From Burkholderia sp. HI2500 (lineage in GTDB: Bacteria; Pseudomonadota; Gammaproteobacteria; Burkholderiales; Burkholderiaceae): DNA of 64,000 nucleotides. The stretch is taken from assembly GCF_002223055.1 (NCBI RefSeq), contig NZ_NKFL01000006.1, forward strand, positions 372,001 through 436,000. The letters are read 5' to 3'. The notes beneath the pieces are model-generated. The model saw only the letters and a list, made by a program, of their open reading frames with translations. It searched no databases and was not told where the DNA came from. Shown here piece after piece: positions 7,997 through 17,541 of this stretch; positions within the stretch are counted from its first letter, which is position 1, and every line of letters begins with the position of its first letter. The position numbers were made by a program, and so were the translations under genes.

Positions 7997-9784
7997 TCAA
8001 TGCGATGCCATGCTGACGCGGGCGATCATCCGGCCGAGCCACGGCATGAAGCGGCCGACGAAGCGCATCGCGTGCGCCTCGCCGCCGACCGCGACGACGG
8101 GGCGGTTGCGCAGCACGCCGTCGACCATCGCCTGCGCGACGGTTTCGGGTTTCAGGCCGCGCATCTGGTACAGCTTCGTCGCGCGCTTGCGCAGCCGCGC
8201 TTCGTCCTGTGCGTTGGCGCCCGCGTATTGCGTCGACGCCATGATTCCGGTCTCCGCGAAACCGGGGCACACGGCCGTCACGCCGATGCCTTGTTCCGCG
8301 AGTTCCGCGCGCATGCATTCGCTGAGCATCAGCACGGCGGCCTTCGTCGTCGCATACGCGGGCAGGTCGCGCGACGGCCCGAACGCGGCGGCCGAGGCGG
8401 TGTTGACGATGTGCCCGCCGGTGCCGCGCGCGGCCATCTGCTGCGCGAACAGCCGCGAGCCGTGGATCACGCCCCACAGGTTCACGTGCAGGATGCGCTC
8501 CCAGTGCCGCGTGCTCGTGTCGAGGATGCCGCCGGCCATGCCGATGCCCGCGTTGTTGATCACGACGTCCGCGCCGCCGAGTTCGCTGCCGACCCATGTC
8601 GCCAGCGCTTCCATTTCATCGGCGGACCCGACGTCGACCCGCTTCGCGTGCGCTTGCGCACCGGTGAGCCCGATCAGCAGCGCGGTGCGTTCGGCGCTCG
8701 CGAGGTCGATGTCGCACGCGACGATCGTCGCGCCTTCGCGGGCGAACGCGAGCGCCGCGCAGCGGCCGATGCCGCTGCCCGCGCCGGTCACCACCGCGAC
8801 CTTGCCGCTGAAGCGGCCGCTCGTGGCGCGGCGGCGCGCGTTCGCGAGCGCGGGCGGTTCGTTGCCCGATTCGACCGCGTCGATCAGTTGCCCGGCGAGC
8901 GCCGCGAAGCGCGTCGGATCGGCGAGCGGCAGCCAGTGGCCGGCCGCGACTTCACGCCGGTAGTACTGCGGCACCCAGCGCGACAGGTTCTCGGACAACG
9001 CGGGGCTCACGTATTTGTCGCCGAGCGGCACGATCGTCTGCACCGGTGCATGCGCGTAACGCTCGCGCGGCGCGAACAGGCAGCGGATGAAGTTCGCGCG
9101 ATAGAGGCGCACGCCGCGCGCGCCGTCGTCGGCTTGCGTCGGGCGCGGCGTGGCGGGCGTTTTTTCGAGCCGGCGAAGCAGGCGGGGCCACGCGCGGCCG
9201 AGCCACAGCCGCCAGCCGAGCTCGGGGATGAACGGCAGGTGGAACAGGTACACGTACCACGACCGCACGAGCTGGCCGCCGAGCTTGCCGAGCGACGCGG
9301 GCGTCGGGCGCAGCACGCGTTCGCGCAGCCAGAAGCCGACGTGGTCGAGGCACGGCCCCGAGCACGACGTGTACGACGCGATGCGGCCGGCGAGGCGCGG
9401 ATCGGTGACGAATTCCCAGCCCTGGATCGAGCCCCAGTCGTGCGCGACCAGGTGCACGGCGCGGCCGGGGCAGAGCGCGTCGATCACCGCGACGAAGTCG
9501 TCGGTCAGCTTCGCGAGGTGGTAGTCGGCCGTGCGCTTCGGCACGCCGGACAGGCCCGCGCCGCGCACGTCGTATGCGATCACGTAGTGCTTGCGCGCGA
9601 GCAGCGGCGCGACGTGCTGCCAGACGCTGCTGTCGTCGGGGTAGCCGTGCACGAGCACGACCGGCGAGCGGGCCGGGTCGCCCCAGGTCTTGACCGCGAG
9701 CGTCAGGTCGCCGGAGGCGACCGCCGTTTCGCTGTGAACCGATTCGAACAGGGCCAGCGGCGCTTCGTCGGAAAGAGGCTGCAT
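7997..9784 (-). CDS. Alpha/beta hydrolase :: short-chain dehydrogenase fusion (EphD-like)
   Basis: A 595-residue two-domain enzyme. The N-terminal ~300 residues are an epoxide-hydrolase-type alpha/beta hydrolase: oxyanion motif HGYPD near residue 47, nucleophile-elbow HDWGS with Asp as likely nucleophile, and a late His in VAAGHWLP. The C-terminal ~270 residues are a classical SDR: cofactor motif TGAGSGIG near residue 333, NNAG, and catalytic YATTK. The same domain order occurs in mycobacterial EphD. Coupled hydrolysis and oxidation or reduction of a lipophilic substrate is inferred; the substrate is unknown. It is the central gene of the operon with the M24 protein upstream (45-base gap). 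Confidence 0.92.
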   Translation of the reverse strand: MQPLSDEAPLALFESVHSETAVASGDLTLAVKTWGDPARSPVVLVHGYPDDSSVWQHVAPLLARKHYVIAYDVRGAGLSGVPKRTADYHLAKLTDDFVAVIDALCPGRAVHLVAHDWGSIQGWEFVTDPRLAGRIASYTSCSGPCLDHVGFWLRERVLRPTPASLGKLGGQLVRSWYVYLFHLPFIPELGWRLWLGRAWPRLLRRLEKTPATPRPTQADDGARGVRLYRANFIRCLFAPRERYAHAPVQTIVPLGDKYVSPALSENLSRWVPQYYRREVAAGHWLPLADPTRFAALAGQLIDAVESGNEPPALANARRRATSGRFSGKVAVVTGAGSGIGRCAALAFAREGATIVACDIDLASAERTALLIGLTGAQAHAKRVDVGSADEMEALATWVGSELGGADVVINNAGIGMAGGILDTSTRHWERILHVNLWGVIHGSRLFAQQMAARGTGGHIVNTASAAAFGPSRDLPAYATTKAAVLMLSECMRAELAEQGIGVTAVCPGFAETGIMASTQYAGANAQDEARLRKRATKLYQMRGLKPETVAQAMVDGVLRNRPVVAVGGEAHAMRFVGRFMPWLGRMIARVSMASH

Positions 9785-9829
9785 CGTGAGTCCGTCGTTC
9801 AGGGAGTCGGGAGGATGGGCGCGTGCGGG

Positions 9830-10729
9830 TCAGGCGGCGGCCGGCACGGTCGCGACGGCCTGCATCCGCTCGGCTTGGCGGCGCTGCCAGCGGCGCACGT
9901 GCGGCAGGTCGTCGTCGAGCCAGTACGCGTCGTCTTCGGTGATGACCAGCAGCTCTTCGAATTTCGCGCCGACGCCGGCGAAGCCGAGATGCGGCTCGAC
10001 GGCCCACAGGCCCGGCACCGGCGCATGCTCGGAGCGGCGGTCGATCGACCACAGCGGCGACCAGCCTTGCTGTTTCGCCGCGCGGCCCTGGTCGAGCAGC
10101 AGGTTGCGCGTCGCGTTCAGCCCGAAGCGCGCGACGAAGCGCGGTTTCGACAGCTTGTGGATCTTCGCGACGCGATGCGCGAGCACCTTGAACGGATAGG
10201 CCTTGTGGCGCGGCTCGACGCCCTGGCGACGGCACAGCGCGTCGACTTCCTGCGCGACCTCGGCCATCGGCCGGCGTGCCTTCACGAGCCGCACGATCAT
10301 GTCGCGGTGGTCCATCAGGTCGTCCTGCAGCTGTTCGAGGATCGGGTTGTGGCCGAGGCAGTGCGCGTAGCCGACGTCGGCCACGATGCCGTCGAGCACC
10401 GGCGCGACGTCGAGGATCACCGGCATGTCGGCTTCGAGCTGTCGTTTGCTCGGGAAGAACGCGAGATTGAAGCCGCCCATGTGCTTGAGGCCCGAGAAGC
10501 CCTCGAACGCGGTGCGGTCGCCGAACCACGCGAACGGCTTGTGCAGCCAGTCGTGCACGCCGTTGTCCTGCAGCCATTCGGTCAGCAGGCGCGCCGCTTC
10601 CTTTTCGGTGATGCCGGGGTAGAGCATCGCGCCGACGGTTTCGACGCAGCGGTACGCCAGCTGCTGGACCGCGCGGAATTGCGGCAGCTCGTCGAGGTGG
10701 ACTTCCGGCAGCGGGGGATGGTCAGCCAT
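9830..10729 (-). CDS. M24 family (methionine aminopeptidase fold) metallopeptidase-like protein
   Basis: A 299-residue protein of the pita-bread fold. Metal-ligand candidates appear in order: ILDVAPVLDGIVADVG (two Asp, near residue 107), a His region (GHNP / KAYPFKVLAHR), and C-terminal WAVEPHLGF plus KFEELLVIT (two Glu). This is shorter than prolidases and resembles the M24 proteins found beside lipid-catabolic genes. Peptidase activity is not certain; creatinase-like or non-peptidase roles exist in the family. First gene of the operon, with GGAGACGC before the ATG. Confidence 0.85.
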   Translation of the reverse strand: MADHPPLPEVHLDELPQFRAVQQLAYRCVETVGAMLYPGITEKEAARLLTEWLQDNGVHDWLHKPFAWFGDRTAFEGFSGLKHMGGFNLAFFPSKRQLEADMPVILDVAPVLDGIVADVGYAHCLGHNPILEQLQDDLMDHRDMIVRLVKARRPMAEVAQEVDALCRRQGVEPRHKAYPFKVLAHRVAKIHKLSKPRFVARFGLNATRNLLLDQGRAAKQQGWSPLWSIDRRSEHAPVPGLWAVEPHLGFAGVGAKFEELLVITEDDAYWLDDDLPHVRRWQRRQAERMQAVATVPAAA

Positions 10730-10829
10730 GATGCGTCTCCGTTGGGGGCGCTGATCCGGAATGCGCCCGCCAGCGTCACCGTCACGGGTTATTCAGTCAG
10801 CATTTAATGTGTCATTGAGCGATGTAATG

Positions 10830-10882
10830 ATCATAGACGGTTCCGGGACGCGCGCCAGCCCCCAGGGGTGAGGATTTGTCCT
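10830..10882 (-). promoter_or_regulatory. Candidate promoter and dyad in the 507-base divergent region
   Basis: On the minus strand a TATGAT -10-like hexamer (10830-10835) lies about 100 bases before the M24 gene. Just upstream is the dyad AGGATTTGTCCT (10871-10882) at an appropriate distance for an activator or repressor site. No good -35 is seen, which fits activated transcription. The rest of 10730-11236 shows no gene. Confidence 0.4.
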
Positions 10883-11236
10883 AATGAAGGGCCGAAGTGG
10901 AGTGGAAACTCTAGATTTAACGGAAGTTGGGCCGGACGCTCCCTGCGCCCCCCGTTCGGGGCGGGTGCACTGGCCGGGATCGTCACGAGCCGTCTGCCGG
11001 CGCCGGCCCGGACGGCCGCGCGCGCGGCCGCCTCGCGACGGCGCGACATGTCGCGCCGGATCAACTCCCCGTCGTGTCGCGACGTGACGCTGTCAAATTG
11101 CCGAAATAATTTCGTCACATCATTCGCCCCCGGTTCGGAGCCGTCCCGGCTTCGCCGCGCCGATCAGCGGCCGGTGCGCGGTGAGCCGCGCGGGATAGCG
11201 GTTGAAACCGATTCGACATTTCCACGGAGAGAGACC

Positions 11237-12514
11237 ATGCAGCGCCGCCAGTTCATGAATACCCTTGCCGCGGCGACCGCCGCGACATCGCTGATGCTCA
11301 AGGCCGGCACGGCCGGCGCGAAGAGCGCAGCCGTGCCGGATGCGCTGGACCCGGGCCGCTGGTCGCCGTTCAACGCCGCGCGGCTGCAGGCGGTGCTCGA
11401 CCAGCATGGCGTCGCCAGCGCGCACTACGACGACAAGCGCCGCCCGTACGCGGTGTTCGACTGGGACAACACGTGCATCATGAACGACTGCGAAGAGGCG
11501 CTGCTGATGTACCAGATCAACCATCTGCAGTACAAGCTGACGCCGGCCGAATTCGTCGACGTGATGTGGAAGGACGTGCCGAAGGGCGCGTTCATGAAGG
11601 ACTACGCGACGGTGGACGGCAAGCCGGTGACGATGGAAGACCTCGCGGCCGACATCGAATCCGACTATCGCTGGCTCTACGCGAACTACCAGGGATTCGG
11701 CGGCGACAAGAGCCTCGACGAGATTCGCGAGACCGATCAGTTCAAGGATTTCCGCGCGAAGCTGTACTTCATGTACGACGCGATCTGCGACACGCATCCG
11801 CTCGAGATCGGCTACAAGTGGATCATCTATTTCTACAAGAACATGACGACCGCCGAGCTGCAGGCGATGGCGGAAGCGTCGAACAACTACGGCATCGGCG
11901 ACGCGTTGCGCAAGGTCCGCTACGAAAGCCCGAAGACGCTGCCGGGCAAGGCCGGCGTGGTGGCCGACACGCATTTCCACGGCATTCGCATTCATGAGGA
12001 AATCCGCGCGGTGATGCATACGCTGCGCGCCAACGGCATCGACGTGTACGTCAGTACGGCATCGCTCGACGATGTCGTGCGTGTGTTCGCCGGCAATCCG
12101 AACTATGGCTACGGCGTGCCGCCCGGGAACGTGATCGGCTTGCGTCTCGACATGCGGGACGGCAAGTACACGAGCACGTATCCGGCCGGCTGGCATTTCA
12201 ACTGGGGGCCCGGCAAGACGGTGGGCATTCGCAACGTCCTCGCGTCGAAGAAGGGCTATGGCCCGCTGCTGGTGTTCGGCGACAGCGACGGCGACGCGTG
12301 GATGCTGCGCGACTTCAAGGACACCGCGGCCGGCGTGATCGTCAACCGGATGAAGAAGGGCGAGATCGGCGCGGACAGCAAACTCGCGGCCGAACAGATC
12401 GGCAAGTCGGACGCGCGCTTCCTGCTGCAGGGCCGCGACGAGCACACGGGCCTGATGATCCCGGACGAGAAGTCGATCAAGTACGGCAAGACCGAGCGCA
12501 AGCTGCTGGCTTGA
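11237..12514 (+). CDS. Tat-exported HAD-superfamily phosphatase-like protein
   Basis: A 425-residue protein. The start MQRRQFMNTLAAATAA carries a twin-arginine motif followed by a hydrophobic stretch and Ala-rich cleavage region, so export in folded form is likely; GGAGAGA precedes this ATG. HAD motif I is DWDNT near residue 75 (DxDxT), and the acidic HAD motif near residue 350 is FGDSDGD. The long insertion between them acts as a cap. Related secreted proteins are annotated as haloacid dehalogenase-like or phosphoserine-phosphatase-like. Extracytoplasmic phosphomonoesterase activity is inferred. It is a single-gene unit. Confidence 0.85.
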   Translation: MQRRQFMNTLAAATAATSLMLKAGTAGAKSAAVPDALDPGRWSPFNAARLQAVLDQHGVASAHYDDKRRPYAVFDWDNTCIMNDCEEALLMYQINHLQYKLTPAEFVDVMWKDVPKGAFMKDYATVDGKPVTMEDLAADIESDYRWLYANYQGFGGDKSLDEIRETDQFKDFRAKLYFMYDAICDTHPLEIGYKWIIYFYKNMTTAELQAMAEASNNYGIGDALRKVRYESPKTLPGKAGVVADTHFHGIRIHEEIRAVMHTLRANGIDVYVSTASLDDVVRVFAGNPNYGYGVPPGNVIGLRLDMRDGKYTSTYPAGWHFNWGPGKTVGIRNVLASKKGYGPLLVFGDSDGDAWMLRDFKDTAAGVIVNRMKKGEIGADSKLAAEQIGKSDARFLLQGRDEHTGLMIPDEKSIKYGKTERKLLA

Positions 12515-12526
12515 CGCGTGCCGGGC

Positions 12527-12561
12527 GCTGGACGCAGGGCTGTTGCGGCCCAGCGTCCAGC
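12527..12561. terminator. GC-rich hairpin between convergent genes
   Basis: GCTGGACGC-A-GGGC pairs with GCCC-A-GCGTCCAGC around a 7-base loop, with one A-A mismatch. It begins 12 bases after the HAD gene stop and lies before the end of the convergent slipin gene. It lacks a T-run, so it could instead protect the 3' ends. Confidence 0.55.
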
Positions 12562-12601
12562 GGAATCGGCAGCCGCGCCGCGCGGGCCGGAAACGAGCGT
12601 C

Positions 12602-13375
12602 TCAGCGCTCTCGCGGCGAGCCCAACCGCTCCAGCAACGCCCCCAGCAGATCGACCGGCAGCGGAAACACGATCGTCGAGTTCTTGTCCGCCGCGATCGT
12701 CGTCAGCGTCTGCAGGTAGCGCAACTGCATCGCCTGCGGCTGCAGCGCGAGCCGTTGCGCGGCCTGCAGCAGCTTCTCCGACGCCTGCAGCTCGCCTTCC
12801 GCATGAATCACCTTCGCGCGCCGCTCGCGCTCGGCCTCCGCCTGCCGCGCGATCGCGCGGATCATCGTCTCGTTCAGGTCGACGTGCTTGATCTCGACCG
12901 TCGACACCTTGATCCCCCACGCATCGGTCTGCGCGTCGAGCGTCTTCTGGATGTCGGCGTTCAGCTGCTCGCGCTCGGCAAGCAGCGCGTCGAGTTCGTG
13001 CTTGCCGAGCACCGCGCGCAGCGTCGTCTGCGCGAGCTGGCTCGTCGCCTCGAAGAAGCGCGCCACCTGGATCACGGCCTTCTCCGGGTCGACCACGCGG
13101 AAATACACGACCGCATTGACCTTCACCGACACGTTGTCGCGCGTGATCACGTCCTGCGCGGGCACGTCGAACACGACGGTGCGCAGGTCGATCCGCACGA
13201 CCTGCTGGACGATCGGGATGATCAGCACGAGCCCCGGCCCCTTCACCTTCCAGAACCGGCCGAGCATGAACACCACGCCGCGCTCGTACTCGCGGAAGAT
13301 GCGGATCGACGACGCGATGAGCACCACGACGAAGACGATCAGGATGCTGCTGAAGCCGAACGTGAAACCGATCAT
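12602..13375 (-). CDS. Slipin / SPFH (band 7) membrane protein
   Basis: A 257-residue stomatin-like protein: one N-terminal membrane segment (residues 5-24), then the SPFH domain beginning [14 protein letters not shown], and a C-terminal coiled-coil around [16 protein letters not shown]. Its start overlaps the end of the NfeD gene by four bases (ATGA), the classical slipin/NfeD operon arrangement. Slipins form membrane microdomain scaffolds, and the partner NfeD is a membrane protease that in archaea cleaves the slipin C-terminus. An in-frame open stretch continues far upstream, but it overlaps NfeD out of frame and is not used. Confidence 0.93.
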   Translation of the reverse strand: MIGFTFGFSSILIVFVVVLIASSIRIFREYERGVVFMLGRFWKVKGPGLVLIIPIVQQVVRIDLRTVVFDVPAQDVITRDNVSVKVNAVVYFRVVDPEKAVIQVARFFEATSQLAQTTLRAVLGKHELDALLAEREQLNADIQKTLDAQTDAWGIKVSTVEIKHVDLNETMIRAIARQAEAERERRAKVIHAEGELQASEKLLQAAQRLALQPQAMQLRYLQTLTTIAADKNSTIVFPLPVDLLGALLERLGSPRER

Positions 13376-14955
13376 GAAGGTTCTCCCTGGTGTCGTTCTC
13401 GATGGGGTTCCTGCCCGGGCACGTCGTAGAGCGGGGCGACGGTGAGCAGCAGCCCGTGGCGGCCGGTGACGCGCACGCGGCAGCCGGCGGCAAGCGGCGC
13501 GCTGCTGGCCACGCGCCAGCGCTCGCCGCGCACGCGCGCCCAGCCGGCGGCGGACGGCGCGGCGCCGGCCGCGCCGTGCGGCTGGTCGGCCAGCAGGCCG
13601 TCGTCGAGCACTTCGCCGATGCTGCCGACCATCGCCTCGGCGCCCGTCACGACCGGGCGGCGGCGCGCGCGCAGCGCGACGCTCGATACGCCCGCGACGA
13701 GCAGCCCGCCGCCGAGCGCGAGGCTCGCGATCACGGGCCACGGAATCCCGTAGCCGGGCACGTCGGTGTCGATCAGCATCAGCGCGCCGATCGTGAACGA
13801 CACGATCCCGCCGAACCCGAGCACGCCGAAGGTCGGCAGGAACGCCTCGGCGACCAGGCAGCCGAGACCGAGCAGCACGAGGCCGAGGCCCGCATAGCTG
13901 ATCGGCAGCAGCTGCATCGCGAACAGCCCGACCAGCAGGCAGATCGTGCCGGCGACGCCCGGCAGCACGAAGCCGGGGTTCGCGAACTCGAAGAACAGGC
14001 CGTAGATGCCGATCGTCAGCAGGATCAGCGCGACGTTCGGGTCGGCGATGATCGCCAGGAAGCGGCTGCGCCAGTCGGGCTCGACCACGACGAGCGGCGC
14101 ATGCGCGGTCGCGAGCCGCACCGTGCCGGCGGTGGTCGTCACGGTGTGGCCGTCGAGCTGGCGGGCGAGATCGGCCGGATCCTGCGCGATCAGGTCGACC
14201 ACGTGCTGCGCGCGCGCCTCGCTCGCCGACAGGCTCACGGCCTCGCGCACCGCGCGCTCGGCCCATTCGGCATTGCGCCCGCGCAGTTGCGCGAGGCCGC
14301 GGATGTACGCGGAGGCGTCCTGTATCGCCTTGCGGATCTCGGTCGATTGGGTATCGGTCGGCAGCGCAGCTTGCGAAGCGGCCGCATCGGACGCGCCCGA
14401 CGCGCCCGAGGTGCCCGAGGTGCCGGCCGGCATCCGCGGTGCCGCAGGATTCCCGCCCGGCGGCGCGGCGCCGCCGATGCCGAACTGCACGGGCGATGCC
14501 GCGCCGAGATTGGTGCCGGGCGCCATCGCCGCGAAGTGGCTGGCATAGACGATGTAGGTGCCCGCGCTCGCCGCCCGCGCGCCGCCCGGCGCGACGAACG
14601 CGGCGACCGGCACGGGCGAGCCGAGGATGGCTTTGATGATCTGCCGCATCGACGTGTCGAGGCCGCCGGGCGTGTCGAGCTGCAGGATCGCGAGCGGTGC
14701 GTGCTGGCGGGCCGCGCGATCGAGCGAGCGCACGATGAAGTCGGCGCTGGCCGGGCCGATCGCGCCGTTGATCGGGATCACGACTACCGGGCGGGTGGCG
14801 GGGGCTTCGGTGGGCGGCGGCGCGGCGACCGCGGCGCATACGACGAGCAGCGCCGCGAACAGCGCGGCGCGCGCGACCCGCGCGGACAGCGGGTGACGAG
14901 GGTGGCCGCCGGGCGTGGCAGGCGCCGGCGACGGCCCGTGACGGTGAAAGTGCAT
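13372..14955 (-). CDS. NfeD-type ClpP-class membrane serine protease
   Basis: A 527-residue long-form NfeD. After a signal or membrane anchor (about residues 28-48) comes the ClpP-like protease domain with [12 protein letters not shown] near residue 95 and the nucleophile region [13 protein letters not shown] near residue 128. A Ser/Ala-rich linker near residues 165-190 follows, then four or so membrane helices (residues 320-420), then a C-terminal OB-fold-like NfeD domain near [14 protein letters not shown]. It is transcribed directly before the slipin gene. The pair probably acts in membrane-protein quality control. Confidence 0.92.
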   Translation of the reverse strand: MHFHRHGPSPAPATPGGHPRHPLSARVARAALFAALLVVCAAVAAPPPTEAPATRPVVVIPINGAIGPASADFIVRSLDRAARQHAPLAILQLDTPGGLDTSMRQIIKAILGSPVPVAAFVAPGGARAASAGTYIVYASHFAAMAPGTNLGAASPVQFGIGGAAPPGGNPAAPRMPAGTSGTSGASGASDAAASQAALPTDTQSTEIRKAIQDASAYIRGLAQLRGRNAEWAERAVREAVSLSASEARAQHVVDLIAQDPADLARQLDGHTVTTTAGTVRLATAHAPLVVVEPDWRSRFLAIIADPNVALILLTIGIYGLFFEFANPGFVLPGVAGTICLLVGLFAMQLLPISYAGLGLVLLGLGCLVAEAFLPTFGVLGFGGIVSFTIGALMLIDTDVPGYGIPWPVIASLALGGGLLVAGVSSVALRARRRPVVTGAEAMVGSIGEVLDDGLLADQPHGAAGAAPSAAGWARVRGERWRVASSAPLAAGCRVRVTGRHGLLLTVAPLYDVPGQEPHRERHQGEPS

Positions 14956-15076
14956 CGCGGCGTCCGGGCGGCGCGCGGCCGCGTGCCGTCCGGCTGGCGG
15001 AAAGGGCCTGGGCCCGATGCTTAAAGATTAGGCGGTTTCGGCACAAAGCGCGAAGCGACAGCCGCGCCGGCCGGCT

Positions 15077-16111
15077 TCAGCTCGCGCTACCGCCTCGTGC
15101 GAGCACTTCGTCGCGGTAGTCGGCCGGGCTGCGCCCGCTCCATTTGCGGAACGCGCGGTAGAACGCGCTCGGTTCCGCGAAACCGGTGGCGGCTGCGACG
15201 TCGGCGATCGTGCGCGCGGGGTCGGCCAGCGCCTCGAACGCGAGATCGCGCCGTAGCGTGTCCTTGATCGACTGGTACGCGTGGCCTTCCTGGTGCAGCT
15301 TGCGGCGCAGCGTGGCCTCGGCCACGTGCAGCCGCGCGGCCATCCCGCCGGCGCCTGGCCACGCGGCCGGCGGCATCCCGCGCAGCACCGCGCGCACGCG
15401 CTGCGCGAGCGCGTTCGGGTTGCGGTACTTGACGATGAAGCTCGCCGGCGCGTTGCGCAGGAACGTCTTCAGCGTCTTCGTGTTCTGCACGACCGGCAGT
15501 GTCGCGAATTCGGGATCGAAATCGACATACGAATCGGGCTCGTTGAAGCGCATGTCGTCACAGAACATCGACGGGTATTCGTGGTCGGCGGGCGGCGTGT
15601 CGCAGCGGAAGCTCGCATGCAGCAGCGGGATGCGCCGCCCGATCAGCCAGCAGGTGAGCCCGTACACGATGATGAAATAGGTCGCGTACGTGAACATCGC
15701 GGGCGTCGCACCGTTGTTGCGGTGCACGAAGCGCAGCCGCACGCGTTGCGGATTCGCCTCGAGCTCCGCGTGCAGGTCGTCGAGCACGCAGTGCATGAAA
15801 TTCACCGCGCGCGCCATCGCGTGCAGGCCGTCGCGCGCGGTCAACGCCGCCTGGCTCATCGCGATGAAGCTGCCGCTGCGCATCGGGTGGCGATCCTGCC
15901 CGAAAAACTCGTCGTCGAGCGTGCGCGCGATCGCGTTCCACAGCGCGCCGTATTGTTGCGCGGACACCCGTGCGCGCGGCTGCCCGAGCAGCGCGGGCGC
16001 GATGCCGGCCTGCTCGAGCAGCGGCTCGGCGGCGACGCCGCGCCGCGTGGCGAGCGCGACGCTGTAAGCGACGAGGCTGATCGCGACGGTTCCCTTGTCT
16101 TCCTGCTTCAT
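15077..16111 (-). CDS. AraC family transcriptional regulator (OruR/ArgR-like N-terminus)
   Basis: A 344-residue regulator. Residues about 20-200 match the arabinose-binding-type N-terminal domain used by OruR-like regulators, and residues 240-335 form the two-HTH AraC domain, including ATLRRKLHQEGHAYQSIKD and the C-terminal AAATGFAEPSAFYRAFRKWSG. It is transcribed divergently from the valine/isobutyrate operon across 137 bases, so it is the likely regulator of that operon, probably sensing an intermediate. No clear ribosome site precedes the start, which is therefore slightly uncertain. Confidence 0.9.
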   Translation of the reverse strand: MKQEDKGTVAISLVAYSVALATRRGVAAEPLLEQAGIAPALLGQPRARVSAQQYGALWNAIARTLDDEFFGQDRHPMRSGSFIAMSQAALTARDGLHAMARAVNFMHCVLDDLHAELEANPQRVRLRFVHRNNGATPAMFTYATYFIIVYGLTCWLIGRRIPLLHASFRCDTPPADHEYPSMFCDDMRFNEPDSYVDFDPEFATLPVVQNTKTLKTFLRNAPASFIVKYRNPNALAQRVRAVLRGMPPAAWPGAGGMAARLHVAEATLRRKLHQEGHAYQSIKDTLRRDLAFEALADPARTIADVAAATGFAEPSAFYRAFRKWSGRSPADYRDEVLARGGSAS

Positions 16112-16134
16112 CCATGCCGCCGGTGTGGCAAAAA

Positions 16135-17382
<1,248 letters not shown>

Positions 17383-17479
17383 GCCACGGCGGTTACCCCG
17401 GCGACGACATCACGCAGGGCACGAGGGCAGCGCGGCGAACGCGGCACGCAACGACGTGACCGTGCGCCGCAACAGAGGC

Positions 17480-17511
17480 AACCGGGCATGGGCTGCAGCG
17501 CATGCCCGGTT
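17480..17511 (+). other. Intra-operon hairpin between dehydrogenase and synthetase genes
   Basis: AACCGGGCATG and CATGCCCGGTT form a perfect 11-bp stem around a 10-base loop that is itself GC-rich. It lies in the 159-base gap between the first two operon genes, 30 bases before the synthetase start, with no T-run. It may stabilise or separate the two parts of the message. Confidence 0.55.
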
Positions 17512-17541
17512 GACCGTGAGGCATGGAGACTGGAGGACACG

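Noticed and set aside
7967..10807. A 946-codon plus-strand frame across the leftward operon
   Set aside because: Composition is Arg/Ala/His-rich with no domain; the opposite strand encodes well-recognised enzymes throughout.
12602..15046. An 814-codon frame joining the slipin to upstream sequence
   Set aside because: Only its last 257 codons resemble a protein; the rest is an out-of-frame Arg-rich reading of the NfeD gene.
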